Positions 9,116 to 18,166 of a stretch of 64,000 nt of DNA are shown here, piece after piece. The stretch is taken from assembly GCA_033344775.1 (NCBI GenBank), contig JAWPMT010000005.1, positions 1,471,501 through 1,535,500 of the forward strand. The letters run 5' to 3'. This stretch comes from Cytophagales bacterium. Its GTDB lineage: Bacteria > Bacteroidota > Bacteroidia > Cytophagales > Cyclobacteriaceae. The notes under the pieces are model-generated. The model was not told the origin of the DNA, searched no databases, and worked only from the letters and a program-made list of their open reading frames with translations. Position 1 is the stretch's first letter, and every line of letters starts with the position of its first letter. The position numbers and the translations under genes are program-made.

Positions 9116-9634
9116 TTAATCTGATAAAGACTTCCCTTCCGTAGTAAATGCCACGCCTTGCTGGCCATTGGTAGAGATCATTACGGCCTGGATAATGGGT
9201 TGCGTGGTTGATGACTGGCTACCCCAAACTACGATAAAATTAGCACCACTTCCACCGGAATCATCTTCCTCATCCACTACATAGTCAATGGAGGCCATGG
9301 GTTTGAGAAAGATAGGCTGCTCCAGATATCTGTTTACCAGGTCACCTTCGGTATTGTAGTAGTCAATGGAGTTGATGTAAAGCGTATCGCTGAAGCTTGT
9401 GTTTCGGATGCTCAAGGTGGCGGTCAACAAGAAGCTCATTTCTTTTGAACGGCTGTAAATATTAGAGTAAATGGGAACGTACACGGAATCGGTTCTCACA
9501 TAATCACTGGGCTTAAGGTCCTGTGTTATCTCGTTTTCCTCAAGGACTTGTTCGCTATAGGTGTCTCGATTAGGATCTTTGTCCAGGCATCCGAAGAGGA
9601 TGACAGTCATGATCAAAAGGATAGGGAATTTCAT
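9116..9634 (-). CDS. DUF3124 lipoprotein
   Basis: The product is about 172 residues long. I choose the ATG at 9634 because it gives a clean lipoprotein signal (MKFPILLIMTVILFGC, lipobox cysteine at residue 16); a longer frame from 9718 has no signal. The mature part has the DUF3124 pattern: VYVPIYSNIYSR, LTATLSIRNTSFSDTLYI, a GGSGANFIV motif and QQGVAFTT near the end. DUF3124 proteins are periplasm-facing and of unknown function. An inverted repeat GTCATA-GT-TATGAC lies about 80 bp upstream of the start. It sits between the ethylene-receptor-like kinase and MscS on the same strand, but the gaps are too large to assert an operon. Confidence 0.82.
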   Translation of the reverse strand: MKFPILLIMTVILFGCLDKDPNRDTYSEQVLEENEITQDLKPSDYVRTDSVYVPIYSNIYSRSKEMSFLLTATLSIRNTSFSDTLYINSIDYYNTEGDLVNRYLEQPIFLKPMASIDYVVDEEDDSGGSGANFIVVWGSQSSTTQPIIQAVMISTNGQQGVAFTTEGKSLSD

Positions 9635-9768
9635 GTCAAATTTGATTTTGTAGAGAGTTACTATTTTTCTAAAAGAAGCGTATCCGCAAGAATGATGGGT
9701 ATTATGTCGATGAGTCATAGTTATGACAGGTTTAGTACTAGCTATTGGACTTTGAGCGTTCTCCAGGG

Positions 9769-10689
9769 CTAGTTGATACTTAAGGTAGTGTGGTTGTCCT
9801 TACGGGTAACCATTTGTTGATGGAGCGATTGACCACCCTTTATACCAAAATCCAAGGTGCGAATAGGGAATGGTATGGTGATATCATTGGTATCAAAAGC
9901 CTTTTTGATCGACTTGATCACATCGCTTCTTCCCTTCAGATAACCTGGTTCATCTGGATAGTGGATCCAGACCATCATCACAAAATTGATACTGCTATCT
10001 CCGAACTCTTTGTAGAACAATTCCACCTCCTTATCGGGCAGTAGGTAGGGTAACTGAGACACTGCTTCAATGGCAACTTCTTCCACCTGATCCAGGTCCT
10101 CTGCATAAGAAACTCCAACTTCCAAGTCAATTCTCCTTTCATACGTCTTGGTGAAATTGGTGACAGGTGATTGAAGGACATCTTTGTTTGGAATGATCAC
10201 ATGAAGCCCCTGGAATGTCTTGATCATGGTCACTCGTAAATCAATCTTCTCCACTTCACCCATGAAATCCTGAACCTGCACAATGTCTCCAATTTGAATT
10301 GGTTTTCTAAATGCCAGGAGGATACCACTGATAAAATTTGCTGTAATGTCCTGGAAGGCGAAACCAAGGGCCAGACCGATGATTCCTGCACCGGCCAGCA
10401 GCGAGGAAACGGTACGATCCAGGTGAAGTACATTGAGTGCCATCACCAGCCCCATGCCTATAACGATCAGGTAAATGATGGTTGCAAACAAGTTGTTGAT
10501 GGCTTCTTTTTCGGAGAAACGATCGAACAGTTTTAGGCTGACTCTTTTGATGATCCGTGCTACGAAGTAGGAAAATAATAAGACCACAACAGCAACCAGA
10601 AGGTTAGGAAGCATACTGATCAGCTCTTCTAACCAGGTGGTGATCTTTGCTAATAAGATGTCTATTGCTCTTGAGATATTGAAGTCCAT
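9769..10689 (-). CDS. mscS: Small-conductance mechanosensitive channel, MscS family
   Basis: This 306-residue protein has three N-terminal membrane helices (about 20-45, 65-85, 90-130). The pore helix carries the glycine/alanine packing typical of MscS (LLAGAGIIGLALGFAFQ). A beta domain with FRKPIQIGDIV and VIIPNKDVLQSPVTNF follows, then an alpha/beta cytoplasmic vestibule ending at about 285. This is the usual length for the minimal MscS type. Such channels open under membrane tension and release solutes on osmotic downshift. It lies in a block of stress and envelope genes and is followed on the same strand by the DUF3124 gene. The family call is secure. Confidence 0.93.
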   Translation of the reverse strand: MDFNISRAIDILLAKITTWLEELISMLPNLLVAVVVLLFSYFVARIIKRVSLKLFDRFSEKEAINNLFATIIYLIVIGMGLVMALNVLHLDRTVSSLLAGAGIIGLALGFAFQDITANFISGILLAFRKPIQIGDIVQVQDFMGEVEKIDLRVTMIKTFQGLHVIIPNKDVLQSPVTNFTKTYERRIDLEVGVSYAEDLDQVEEVAIEAVSQLPYLLPDKEVELFYKEFGDSSINFVMMVWIHYPDEPGYLKGRSDVIKSIKKAFDTNDITIPFPIRTLDFGIKGGQSLHQQMVTRKDNHTTLSIN

Positions 10690-10747
10690 ACGGTTTTTCC
10701 TTAAGAGTTGGAGGATTGGGGATAATCAGAGAGCGTCCTAAAAAATG

Positions 10748-10772
10748 CCAACCCGCCCAACTGGCAGGTTGG
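10748..10772. repeat. Intergenic inverted repeat (CCAACC...GGTTGG)
   Basis: CCAACC at 10748-10753 pairs with GGTTGG at 10767-10772 around a C/G-rich loop. The composition resembles the CCTGCC/GGCAGG hairpins common between Bacteroidota genes; a related double hairpin is at 32009-32046. It lies between YtxH and MscS and could end the ytxH transcript. The TTGGCATTTTTTAGGA stretch next to it (minus strand, 10736-10751) looks a little like a sigma-54 site, but its distance to mscS is longer than at the other sites. Confidence 0.45.
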
Positions 10773-10805
10773 TAAACGCTCCCTTAGATCAATACACATT
10801 TCATC

Positions 10806-11084
10806 TTAGTTGTCGGATACTTTGAGACTTTCAGCGACTTTGTCGATCTGCTTTTTCGAAGCTTCCTGAGAAGTCTCAATGCTCTTATTTAGGATTTCCT
10901 TGGCTTCTTCCAGCTTTTTGGTTGCTGCTTCTTCCAATTTCTCTTTTTGCGTATTGATGTCGGTTACGATTTTCTTTCGTGTATCCTTGCCACTTCGGGG
11001 TGCTGTCAAAAGCGCCGTGATTGAACCAATGATTGCACCTGCGAGAAAAGTAAAAAGGGTTTTTAAAATGGTATTCATGATCAA
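10806..11084 (-). CDS. YtxH-domain small membrane protein
   Basis: This 92-residue protein has one N-terminal membrane segment with the YtxH-type motif (FLAGAIIGSITALLTAPRSG), in which a GxxxG-like glycine helix is followed by APxSG. A long basic/acidic coiled helix (DTRKKIVTDINTQKEKLEEA onward) follows. YtxH proteins are associated with general stress in many bacteria and have no known biochemical activity. An alternative start at the third codon (Met3) is equally possible. It lies between dps and mscS on the same strand. Confidence 0.82.
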   Translation of the reverse strand: MIMNTILKTLFTFLAGAIIGSITALLTAPRSGKDTRKKIVTDINTQKEKLEEAATKKLEEAKEILNKSIETSQEASKKQIDKVAESLKVSDN

Positions 11085-11104
11085 TGTATTTAATATTGAA
11101 AAAT

Positions 11105-11170
11105 TGGATTTCGATTTAAGCTAAAATCCCCCTGCCCCCCTTAAAAGGGGGAATTAGTAATTTAGAGGGG
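11105..11170. repeat. C-run/G-run intergenic repeat, copy 1
   Basis: A stretch with CCCCCTGCCCCCCTTAAAAG followed by GGGGGAATTAG and AGAGGGGG can fold on itself. The same style of sequence (CCCCTAGCCCC, then AAGGGG-type partner) recurs at 29277-29335 and 62515-62545, always between genes. These look like one family of short non-coding repeats, possibly REP-like or terminator-like. Here it separates dps from ytxH. Confidence 0.5.
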
Positions 11171-11184
11171 GTAATGGGTCGTAT

Positions 11185-11703
11185 TTATGACTTTTGAGAA
11201 AATGCTGTGAACATCCAGTGGTTCTTTTCAATGGTCTTCACGAATCCTTTCACCATGTCTTCTGTTCCGCTATCACCATGCTCTAGCGCTTTTTCGATGA
11301 CATGGAACATTTGCTCTAACAGCATTTCATAGTCTCTTAAGACTTCACTGACCATCTCGATAGAAGAAAGGTCCGTAGGGCTCTCATGAATGTCGGAGTT
11401 TTCAAGGAACTCTCTCATCGTACTCAAAGGAGTCTGACCAAAGACCCGGATTCTTTCGGCAATGTCATCAATGGCTACTTTGGCATCGTTGTATTGCTTT
11501 TCGAACTGCTCGTGGATATCGAAGAAGTCAGGACCTTTTACATTCCAGTGGAAGTTTCTCAGTTTCTGATAGTGGACACTGTAATTCGCCAATAGCTTAT
11601 TCAAGCCTTCCACCAATTCTGCCGTTTCGAGGCGCGTGTATCCAAGCTTTACTGCAGTGATTTTCTTAGCATATTGCTTATTTGACGTTTCTATGTTATT
11701 CAT
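11185..11703 (-). CDS. dps: Dps-family ferritin-like DNA-protection protein
   Basis: This 172-residue protein has the Dps ferroxidase motif LRNFHWNVKGPDFFDIHEQFE. The spacing of the family's ligands is conserved: His52, His64, Glu/Asp68, Asp79 and Glu83. Dps dodecamers oxidise Fe(II) with peroxide, store iron and often coat DNA in stress or stationary phase. The basic N-terminal tail (residues 9-21, KQYAKKITAVKLG) could contact DNA. A sigma-54-like element and an inverted repeat lie upstream (11736-11752 and 11814-11832), matching those before the ompA-usp-fnt operon. This suggests control by the NtrC-type regulator encoded next door. Confidence 0.95.
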   Translation of the reverse strand: MNNIETSNKQYAKKITAVKLGYTRLETAELVEGLNKLLANYSVHYQKLRNFHWNVKGPDFFDIHEQFEKQYNDAKVAIDDIAERIRVFGQTPLSTMREFLENSDIHESPTDLSSIEMVSEVLRDYEMLLEQMFHVIEKALEHGDSGTEDMVKGFVKTIEKNHWMFTAFSQKS

Positions 11704-11735
11704 ATTTTGATTCTAATTGATTTCAGCCTCTTAAG

Positions 11736-11752
11736 TGAAAAAAGGGTGCCAA
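11736..11752 (-). promoter_or_regulatory. Sigma-54-like promoter of dps, with upstream inverted repeat
   Basis: On the minus strand TTGGCACCCTTTTTTCA has a perfect TGGCAC -24 element and a TTTC in place of the -12 TTGC, with GG 47 bp before the dps start. The same pattern, TTGG-N5-TTTTTTCACT, occurs before the OmpA-family gene. About 60 bp further upstream (11814-11832) lies CTGTGTAGATTTTCCACAG, an imperfect inverted repeat at the usual distance of an enhancer-binding protein site. The -12 deviation makes this probable rather than certain. Confidence 0.6.
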
Positions 11753-11952
11753 GTAGGAATAGAGCGGAATCTGGGTGTTTTGTGGTGTTTTCGTGGGGAG
11801 GTAATGCCTCAAGCTGTGTAGATTTTCCACAGGTCAACAATGAATGGTCTCACCTTCAGCTAGGAAGCAAAACATCCATAACAACTTGCTCTGATTCTTA
11901 CGAAACCAAAGTCTTTATACTATTGAAAAGAAAATCCGCAGTAAGTACGGAC

Positions 11953-13401
11953 TTACCGCAAAGGCAGATAAATAGAAAACGTGGTACCCTCACCAGGTTC
12001 GCTATCCACTTCGATGTAGCCCCGATGACCGTGAATGATGTTTTGTACAGCCAATAGCCCTAAGCCGGTACCATCTCGTTTTTCGGTGAAGTAGGGATCA
12101 AAAAGTTTATTGATTTGATCGGCGGGGATGCCTTTGCCATTGTCTTTTACGGAAATGATCACCTGATCTATCGAGGTTTTACCGGCAATCGTGAGCACAC
12201 CTGTTTCCGATTGCATGGCTTCCAGGGCATTCACGAACAGGTTAAGGAAAGCCACTTTTAGCTGTTCATGATCAAGCTGAATTTTGGGGATCTCCTCGGT
12301 CATTGATAATTCGAGCCGCATGTTTTTGAGTTGCAATCGATCCTGTATGAGTGCCACGGCTTCATTGACAACTTGGGTGACTTCACCTTCGGCCAGTTGC
12401 AACGCTTTTGGTTTTGCGGAGTTGAGGAGGTCATTGATCAGATTGCCAATTCTATCGGCATTCCGGCTGATCATGTCCAGGTACAAGTCGGCATCTTCTA
12501 CATCAGAGGGGATCTCGTCTTTTAACTGCCCAAGGGCCAGGTTCAGGTTGGTCAGCGGATTACGCACTTCATGAGCGATGGTCCTCGCAATCTTTCCGGT
12601 TAACGAGAGTTTTTCAGCGCGAACCAGGGCTTTCTCCGACTGGTTTCTTTTGGTAACGTCACGGATGACCAATAGGTAGAGCAGGTCTTCATCTCGTTCC
12701 GTAGGGATGGCCACAGCGTTGATGAAGCAGGTCTTTTTGTTTCCTTGTGCATCCAGAATGAACAATTCCCGGTCTTCAATGCGTTTTTGCTGAACCATGT
12801 CTCGCCAAAAGGCATCTCCTTGCTCAACCTTTGCCGTCATCCGCTTCATCGAAACGTTTGGAAGTGCTTCCTCAGAAAAGTGAAAGACCGTTTGAAAGGC
12901 CTGATTGGCTTCTCTAAAAGTGCCATCCTGACCAAGTAGCAAAATAGGGTCGATGGACTCATCAAAAAGACGCTGATATTGCTTATCTCTTACCGCGGCC
13001 TCTTCTGTGGCCTTTTTGAGATCTGAAATGTCCTGAAAAGTCACGGTAAAACCATCTTCTAGCTTGACAGTTGATATGCGGAACCACCGGTTAAGATTTT
13101 CACCTGGATAGAACTGTTCGAAGGTTGCTGGCTTCCCTGTCTCAGTTACTTCCCGGTAACGATCAAATAGGCCTGCCTCCTTATTACCTGGAAATAATTC
13201 CAGGAGTTTTTGCCCAAGTAGTTCCTGTGAGGGCCGGCCTACCATTTGGCAAGCTTCCTGATTGACAAATAGCCATTCAAAATCGACGATTTGTTGCCGT
13301 TCATCGCGAACGGATTTGAAGGTCATGATCCCGTCAAAAGAGGAGTTCAGGATACTTCGTAGGAATTCTTCCTGATCATTGATCGGGCCCAGATTACTCA
13401 T
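11953..13401 (-). CDS. NtrB-type PAS-PAS histidine kinase
   Basis: This 482-residue soluble kinase has no membrane segments. Two PAS domains (about 8-125 and 140-255) are followed by a HisKA helix with the phospho-His in IARTIAHEVRNPLTNL (about 276-291). A HATPase domain follows, with N-box FLNLFVNALEAM, DNGKGIP and GTGLGLLAVQ. The HEVRNPL form of the H-box is typical of NtrB/AtoS-like kinases that partner sigma-54 activators. It is the last gene of a three-gene minus-strand set (receiver, NtrC type, kinase), separated from the NtrC-type gene by a single base. It most likely phosphorylates Asp54 of that regulator. Confidence 0.93.
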   Translation of the reverse strand: MSNLGPINDQEEFLRSILNSSFDGIMTFKSVRDERQQIVDFEWLFVNQEACQMVGRPSQELLGQKLLELFPGNKEAGLFDRYREVTETGKPATFEQFYPGENLNRWFRISTVKLEDGFTVTFQDISDLKKATEEAAVRDKQYQRLFDESIDPILLLGQDGTFREANQAFQTVFHFSEEALPNVSMKRMTAKVEQGDAFWRDMVQQKRIEDRELFILDAQGNKKTCFINAVAIPTERDEDLLYLLVIRDVTKRNQSEKALVRAEKLSLTGKIARTIAHEVRNPLTNLNLALGQLKDEIPSDVEDADLYLDMISRNADRIGNLINDLLNSAKPKALQLAEGEVTQVVNEAVALIQDRLQLKNMRLELSMTEEIPKIQLDHEQLKVAFLNLFVNALEAMQSETGVLTIAGKTSIDQVIISVKDNGKGIPADQINKLFDPYFTEKRDGTGLGLLAVQNIIHGHRGYIEVDSEPGEGTTFSIYLPLR

Positions 13402-13402
13402 G

Positions 13403-14779
13403 TTAATGCTCGATTTCGTATTGATTTAGTTTGTTGTAAAGGGTCTTGCGGTCTACGTCAAGTAATTTGGCTGTTTCTGATTTGTTGTTGCCGGTGTGTT
13501 GTAGGGTAGCCAGAATGGCCTGTTTTTCAGCTTTTTCAACCACAGCTCTCAGGGTGGTCGGAAATTCGGTGGTCATGACTTCCTGAGCATCTTGCGTTGC
13601 CTGGATCAGTTCGGGAGGAAGAACCTCCATCTTGATCTGTGCACCTTCTGTTAATAAAACCGCTCTTTTGATCACATTGTCCAGTTCCCTGAGGTTACCA
13701 TGCCAGGGTTTTTCTTTGAAAAGATCGAGTACTGAGTCATCAAAACCGACCACTTCCCGTCCAATTCTAGCATTGGCTTTTGTTAAAAAATGCTGTGCAA
13801 AAGCTGGAATATCCGCTTTTCTTTTGCGTAAGGGTGCTAAATCAATCCTGAATTCATTGACGCGATGAAAAAGATCCTCCCGAAATTCATCTTCGTCCAT
13901 GCCTGTACTCAGGTCTTCGTTAGTGGCGGCAATGATACGGACATCCACGTTTTGTTCTGTTTCGCTGCCCAGCCGTTTGATCTTGTGGTCCTGGAGTACG
14001 CGAAGTAGCTTGATCTGATTATCATAGCTGAGGTTTCCGATCTCATCCAGAAAGAGCGTACCTCCATGGGCCAGTTCGAAACATCCTTTCTTATCGGATA
14101 CGGCCCCGGTGAATGCACCTTTGACGTGTCCAAATAACTCACTACCGGCGAGCTCGTTGGGTAGTGCACCACAATCTACCGCGACAAAAGGTTGATTGTT
14201 TCTCTTGCTTTTATCGTGAATGGCCCTGGCCGCATATTCCTTGCCTGTTCCTGTTTCTCCAAGGATCAACACCGATAAGTCGGTGGGAGCAATGAGCGCA
14301 ATATGCTTTTGTAAAACCTGACTTTGACTACTCTCGCCCCAGACAAATGTGGAATCCGGTTGCTTGGTGACTTTTTGGCTTGCTTTGGTTTTCGTGTCGC
14401 CTACAGCAGATTCCGTTTGCTCCAAGGCATTCTGTACGGTCAGATGGATTTCATCAGGATAAAGTGGCTTGGTCACATAATCGAATGCGCCTTTCTTCAG
14501 GGTTTGGACGGCAATACGTACGTCGGAGTAACCCGTAATGATGATCACCCTGGATCGAGGTTGGATGATTTTTATTTTCTCGAGCAATTCCAGTCCGTCA
14601 TAATCCGGCAACTTGAAGTCACAGATGACAACTTCGAAGGTCTGCTTTTTTAATATTTTCTCGGCTTCCTTACCTTCCTGAGCGGTGGTAACTTCATAGC
14701 CTTTCTTGGTGAAAAATTTATTCAATAAAAGACAGATGTCTGCCTCATCATCAATGACCAGAATGTGGGCCTTACTCAT
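13403..14779 (-). CDS. NtrC-family sigma-54-dependent response regulator
   Basis: This 458-residue regulator has the full NtrC layout. The receiver (1-120) has phospho-Asp54 in [12 protein letters not shown]. The AAA+ domain has Walker A GETGTGKE at 174-181, the sigma-54 contact loop GAFTGA at 221-226, Walker [10 protein letters not shown] and an arginine-finger region. A Fis-type helix-turn-helix lies at the C-terminus ([20 protein letters not shown]). The intact GAFTGA loop means it should activate sigma-54 RNA polymerase. Its start overlaps the upstream receiver gene by 4 bp (ATGA). Flanking dps and ompA-usp-fnt carry matching sigma-54-like promoters and upstream inverted repeats, so they are plausible targets. 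Confidence 0.95.
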   Translation of the reverse strand: MSKAHILVIDDEADICLLLNKFFTKKGYEVTTAQEGKEAEKILKKQTFEVVICDFKLPDYDGLELLEKIKIIQPRSRVIIITGYSDVRIAVQTLKKGAFDYVTKPLYPDEIHLTVQNALEQTESAVGDTKTKASQKVTKQPDSTFVWGESSQSQVLQKHIALIAPTDLSVLILGETGTGKEYAARAIHDKSKRNNQPFVAVDCGALPNELAGSELFGHVKGAFTGAVSDKKGCFELAHGGTLFLDEIGNLSYDNQIKLLRVLQDHKIKRLGSETEQNVDVRIIAATNEDLSTGMDEDEFREDLFHRVNEFRIDLAPLRKRKADIPAFAQHFLTKANARIGREVVGFDDSVLDLFKEKPWHGNLRELDNVIKRAVLLTEGAQIKMEVLPPELIQATQDAQEVMTTEFPTTLRAVVEKAEKQAILATLQHTGNNKSETAKLLDVDRKTLYNKLNQYEIEH

Positions 14780-15129
14780 GATTTGAATCCTTGGACTACC
14801 TGGATAACTTCGTTTTTAGTGAATGGTTTTTTGATGAATGCATCGACTTGAAATTCGTCCAGCTTACGCGCTTCTTCTGGTCCATCGTGCGCGCTGATCA
14901 TGACGATATTGTAGGGGTCATTTTGCTCATGAATGGTTGGAATCAGGTCGAAACCAGTGCCGTCGGGTAAGTTGATGTCAAGAATGTAAAGGTCATAGTC
15001 TTTCTGGTTCAACTGTTTACGGGCATCATTGATGCGATTTGACACATCTGTGGCAATGCCTTCTTTTTGAAGAAACCGGGAAACCATGAAACCTATATCG
15101 TCTTCATCGTCGACTATGAGCGCTTTCAT
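14776..15129 (-). CDS. Single-domain response regulator (receiver)
   Basis: This 117-residue receiver has acidic pocket VDDEDD, phospho-Asp in LYILDINLPDGTG, the Ser/Thr in MISAHDG and Lys in IKKPFTK. It has no output domain. It is the first gene of the receiver-NtrC-kinase set and overlaps the NtrC-type start by 4 bp. In such clusters an extra receiver can act as a phosphate sink or relay; that role here is inference. Confidence 0.92.
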   Translation of the reverse strand: MKALIVDDEDDIGFMVSRFLQKEGIATDVSNRINDARKQLNQKDYDLYILDINLPDGTGFDLIPTIHEQNDPYNIVMISAHDGPEEARKLDEFQVDAFIKKPFTKNEVIQVVQGFKS

Positions 15130-15203
15130 CTTATTTAATTATCGTAGGGTAAAGTAGTTCAATTTCTTGTTAATCACAGGCTTTAAAAGGGGATATCCTT
15201 TGT

Positions 15204-16031
15204 CTATCCATCTGCGAACCGTACGTGACTGTATTTCAGGAGGGCAACAAAGACCGCTCCACCAATCACATTTCCTAGCGTGGCCCAAAGTTGGAATTTT
15301 AGATAGTGCATCAGGGTGATGTCCTCACTGGTGATCATTCCGGAAAACACCTCAATGGACCCTACGATGCAATGATGCAGCCCTGCCATACCGATGATGG
15401 CTGTTACCAAAATCACGACAAAAATCCGGCTAATGGTTTCCTGAGAAGAGGTGACCAGCCAGCCAAGTAATCCCATCATCCAGCCCGCAAGCAACGCACT
15501 GATCAAAATCGTATGCCATTGATGGTGGGTAAGCTCCTCGGCGAAATGGTGCAGGGAGTCTAGACTCAGAAATCCCACATCGGGACCAATGCTCACAATA
15601 AGTAAGCTAAAGACATAGCCACCAAGTAAGTTTCCTATATACACTAATGCCCAAAGGATCAATAATTCTTTGACTTTTACTGACCCTTTCAAAACGGGTA
15701 AAATGGCCAGTGCGGTATGCTCGGTAAAGAGTTCGGAACGGCCGATGATCACGAAAATAAAACCTATCGGGTAGCACAAGGCCAAACTCAGGCGCAAAGT
15801 CTCGGTTGACATCTGATCGGCGAACAAGGTAAAGATCGTGCCCATGAGCAACAAACTGAAGCCCACTTCCAAGCCTGCCGAGAACGCACTGATCAGGAGT
15901 CCCTGATTTGATTTGTTGAATTCTTTCAGGCTTGCTTCTACCTGCTCGTCCAGGATTTGCTTGACTTCCTTAGGACGATCAGTAGGTAGCTGTTCTGATG
16001 GGGTAGGTTTATTTCTGAATATATTTAGCAA
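15204..16031 (-). CDS. Formate/nitrite transporter (FNT) family channel, YfdC-like
   Basis: This 275-residue protein has six membrane helices after a charged cytoplasmic N-terminus of about 45 residues. Features of the FNT fold are visible: GLLISAFSAGLEVGFSLLLMG in helix 1, the broken-helix region GRSELFTEHTALAILPV, and LHHCIVGSIEVFSGMI in the second half with its central His. The YfdC subgroup differs from FocA and its substrate is not established. It is the third gene of the ompA-usp-fnt run (17 bp after the stress protein gene) and so probably belongs to the stress regulon. Confidence 0.88.
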   Translation of the reverse strand: MLNIFRNKPTPSEQLPTDRPKEVKQILDEQVEASLKEFNKSNQGLLISAFSAGLEVGFSLLLMGTIFTLFADQMSTETLRLSLALCYPIGFIFVIIGRSELFTEHTALAILPVLKGSVKVKELLILWALVYIGNLLGGYVFSLLIVSIGPDVGFLSLDSLHHFAEELTHHQWHTILISALLAGWMMGLLGWLVTSSQETISRIFVVILVTAIIGMAGLHHCIVGSIEVFSGMITSEDITLMHYLKFQLWATLGNVIGGAVFVALLKYSHVRFADG

Positions 16032-16048
16032 TGGGATTGGGGGTTATG

Positions 16049-16894
16049 TTAAACTTTCTCGACTAACACCGGCACATCGAACTGTTGCATGACTTTTTGT
16101 GCAAGTCTGCCTTCGAAAAATGACCGGAAAGCCGATTTATCATAGGTCTTCATCAGGATCATGTCCGGATTGGTTTCCTGAACGATTTCATGAAATCCTT
16201 CCATGAAGTCCGCATTTTTCTTCACGTGATACTTGGGGCGACCCAGTTGATTGGCCCAGGCATACTCAACCAGTTTGTCGGTCACTTCTTCTTTGGTGAG
16301 GAGCTCAGATTCGATTACGTTGGCCAGATGAAGTCTGGCTCCTTCGTGTTGGAATAATCGACTGACTTGCAATAGTCTTTCAGGAATTTCGGTGCTTAGA
16401 TCAGTGAAGATCAAAACATCAGTCATTTCAATACTTTGCTCCTTTCCAATATTGAGCAGGGGAATGTTCGTATTCTGGATCAGGTCCTGCGTCAGGCTTC
16501 CGGTGAAATGTTCCCAAAAGGAATCTTCTTTTTCTGCACCGACGACCACCAGGTCCACTTTGTTTTCTGTTGTGAAGTGTTCAAAGGCGTTATAAAAGTC
16601 TTTGAAGATGAATGAGATTTTTCCCTGGATGGTCGGAAATACCTGTTCACGCATGATGTGGATGAGCTTCTCCTTCATTTCGTTCTCTTCAGCCAATTCC
16701 AGGTTGTACTGCACCGGCGCTAAGGCACCCAATACATTGTCATGTGTATTCGTCGAAGGAGCGCCTATTCCAGGGTCCTGGATGGCTACCAGGTGAACCT
16801 TGGCTTTGAACTTCATCGCGAGTTTGCTGGTGAAAGCTAAAGCCTGAAAACTTGCTTTCGAAAAATCAAAGGGTACTACTATGTTCTTAATCAT
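16049..16894 (-). CDS. Tandem universal stress protein (UspA family)
   Basis: This 281-residue protein contains two Usp domains. The first begins IVVPFDFSKASFQALAFTSK and ends near residue 150 with VVVGAEKEDSFWEHFTGSLT; the second (about 155-281) ends MILMKTYDKSAFRSFFEGRL. The ATP-binding G-x2-G-x9-G-S pattern is only partly kept, and double-domain proteins of this kind are common in Bacteroidota. Usp proteins help cells survive starvation, oxidative and membrane stress, by mechanisms that vary. Its start overlaps the stop of the OmpA-family gene by 4 bp (ATGA), which indicates coupled translation. Confidence 0.92.
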   Translation of the reverse strand: MIKNIVVPFDFSKASFQALAFTSKLAMKFKAKVHLVAIQDPGIGAPSTNTHDNVLGALAPVQYNLELAEENEMKEKLIHIMREQVFPTIQGKISFIFKDFYNAFEHFTTENKVDLVVVGAEKEDSFWEHFTGSLTQDLIQNTNIPLLNIGKEQSIEMTDVLIFTDLSTEIPERLLQVSRLFQHEGARLHLANVIESELLTKEEVTDKLVEYAWANQLGRPKYHVKKNADFMEGFHEIVQETNPDMILMKTYDKSAFRSFFEGRLAQKVMQQFDVPVLVEKV

Positions 16895-17712
16895 GATTTG
16901 TTGCTTAATAATTCACTAATGGTTTCATCGAGTACACCTACTGGTACTAGCTGGACTTCTACGCGTCTGTTGAGCATACGTCCCTTTTCTGATTCATTGT
17001 CCGCCATGGGATCATAAGGTCCTTTGGCTACCGAGCTTATCAAGGTCGGGTCGATTCCTTCTTGCTGTAATGCTCTAACTACGGCCAAAGATCGATCTGC
17101 ACTCAGGTCCCAATTATCATAGCTGGGATGGTCAAACGGTTGACTATCGGTATGGCCAACAATGCGTACGTTGACTTCCTGATTCAGGCTATCAATGGAA
17201 TGTGCCAGTTTGGATAATAAGGCCTTGCCATTGCCGGTTAATTCAGCACTGTTCAGCGGGAACATCAGATTAGCATCCAGGTCTAACTTCAGGAGCCCAT
17301 TGATTTCGTCTACTTGCCATTCCTGGTCAGATAAAGCGGATACCACCCGGTTGGCATCGTTCAAGGCGCGCTTCTGGAGGGTTAAAATTCTTCGTAGCGA
17401 GTCCATGCGTTTGGCTTTTTCAAACAAGGCTTGCTCTTTACTATAAATGTCGTTTTGCTTTTCATAGAGCTCACTTGCGTGATCATATTCCTGAAAGGTC
17501 TGATCGACTTTCAATTGAGCCAATTGGGTTTCTGCCGTATCTTTCGCTTCTACTGCAGCATTATATTTTTGAGTGGAGACACAGCTTGTTGCAAAGCCAC
17601 TGATGATCAAGGTGATCAATAAACCTAGCACGAGACTAACAATGTCAGGCCTTTTGCGACCTCCGTATGGCTGTGTTCCTTTGTATGGTTTATAATATCC
17701 TAAGTTTTCCAT
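16891..17712 (-). CDS. OmpA-family peptidoglycan-binding membrane protein
   Basis: This 273-residue protein has a short basic cytoplasmic start, one hydrophobic segment (about 25-45, VLGLLITLIISGFATSC, which can also be read as a lipobox with Cys about 44), a coiled coil (about 50-125) and a C-terminal OmpA/MotB domain (about 140-260). The last contains VRIVGHTDSQPFDHPSYDNW, LSADRSLAVVRAL and NRRVEVQL. These residues bind meso-diaminopimelate in peptidoglycan. It is the first gene of the ompA-usp-fnt operon, with a sigma-54-like promoter at 17744-17760. It may tether the membrane to the wall under stress. Confidence 0.9.
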   Translation of the reverse strand: MENLGYYKPYKGTQPYGGRKRPDIVSLVLGLLITLIISGFATSCVSTQKYNAAVEAKDTAETQLAQLKVDQTFQEYDHASELYEKQNDIYSKEQALFEKAKRMDSLRRILTLQKRALNDANRVVSALSDQEWQVDEINGLLKLDLDANLMFPLNSAELTGNGKALLSKLAHSIDSLNQEVNVRIVGHTDSQPFDHPSYDNWDLSADRSLAVVRALQQEGIDPTLISSVAKGPYDPMADNESEKGRMLNRRVEVQLVPVGVLDETISELLSNKS

Positions 17713-17743
17713 AATATTTCATCGTTTGATTCATCTACTATAG

Positions 17744-17760
17744 TGAAAAAACCGATCCAA
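17744..17760 (-). promoter_or_regulatory. Sigma-54-like promoter of ompA-usp-fnt, with upstream palindrome
   Basis: On the minus strand TTGGATCGGTTTTTTCA shares TTGG-N5-TTTTTTCACT with the dps promoter, and its GG lies 46 bp before the start codon, against 47 bp for dps. About 60 bp further upstream the palindrome GTGGAA-T-TTCCAC (17822-17834, within CTGTGGTGG...CCACACC on the minus strand) sits in the enhancer position, as at dps. The sequence between about 17850 and 18166 shows nothing else recognisable apart from the LapA gene's leader. Confidence 0.58.
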
Positions 17761-18166
17761 GCTCGAATAAAGGCCTGAAGGGCGTTTTGAATGGTTTTAA
17801 TTGTGGGTCTCTCTCCCCAGGTGTGGAATTTCCACCACAGTTTTATTAAAAATCTAGCAGAGGGAGTTTCATGCTGAATGGCTGTTTTGGTACATTGTGG
17901 CTTCAGGTTGTTGTGAACACGTGAATTCGACGAAAAGAAAAAACGTCATTCTCGAAAAATGTGTGTTAAATTCTCATAAAGGCACATTTGGTCGGGAATC
18001 TCACCAGCGCGGCAAATGAGATTACGGATATTTTTGGCCTTTCCAAAAAGTCTAAAGCCAAAAATTCCGAAATGACGCGCTGAGGGACGTTTTTTCATCG
18101 GATCGAGGTTGTACGGTTCTTGACCTTTAGCAGGTGCAAATCATTTTCACCTTTAATCTCGATCAA

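Noticed and set aside
10736-10751. Sigma-54-like site TTGGCATTTTTTAGGA before mscS
   Set aside because: It lies about 60 bp from the start and inside a repeat; the distance and context do not match the other sites.
18083-18100. GGGACGTTTTTTCATC before lapA as another member of the dps-type promoters
   Set aside because: The spacing between GG and the T-run is one base short and it lies about 70 bp from the start.
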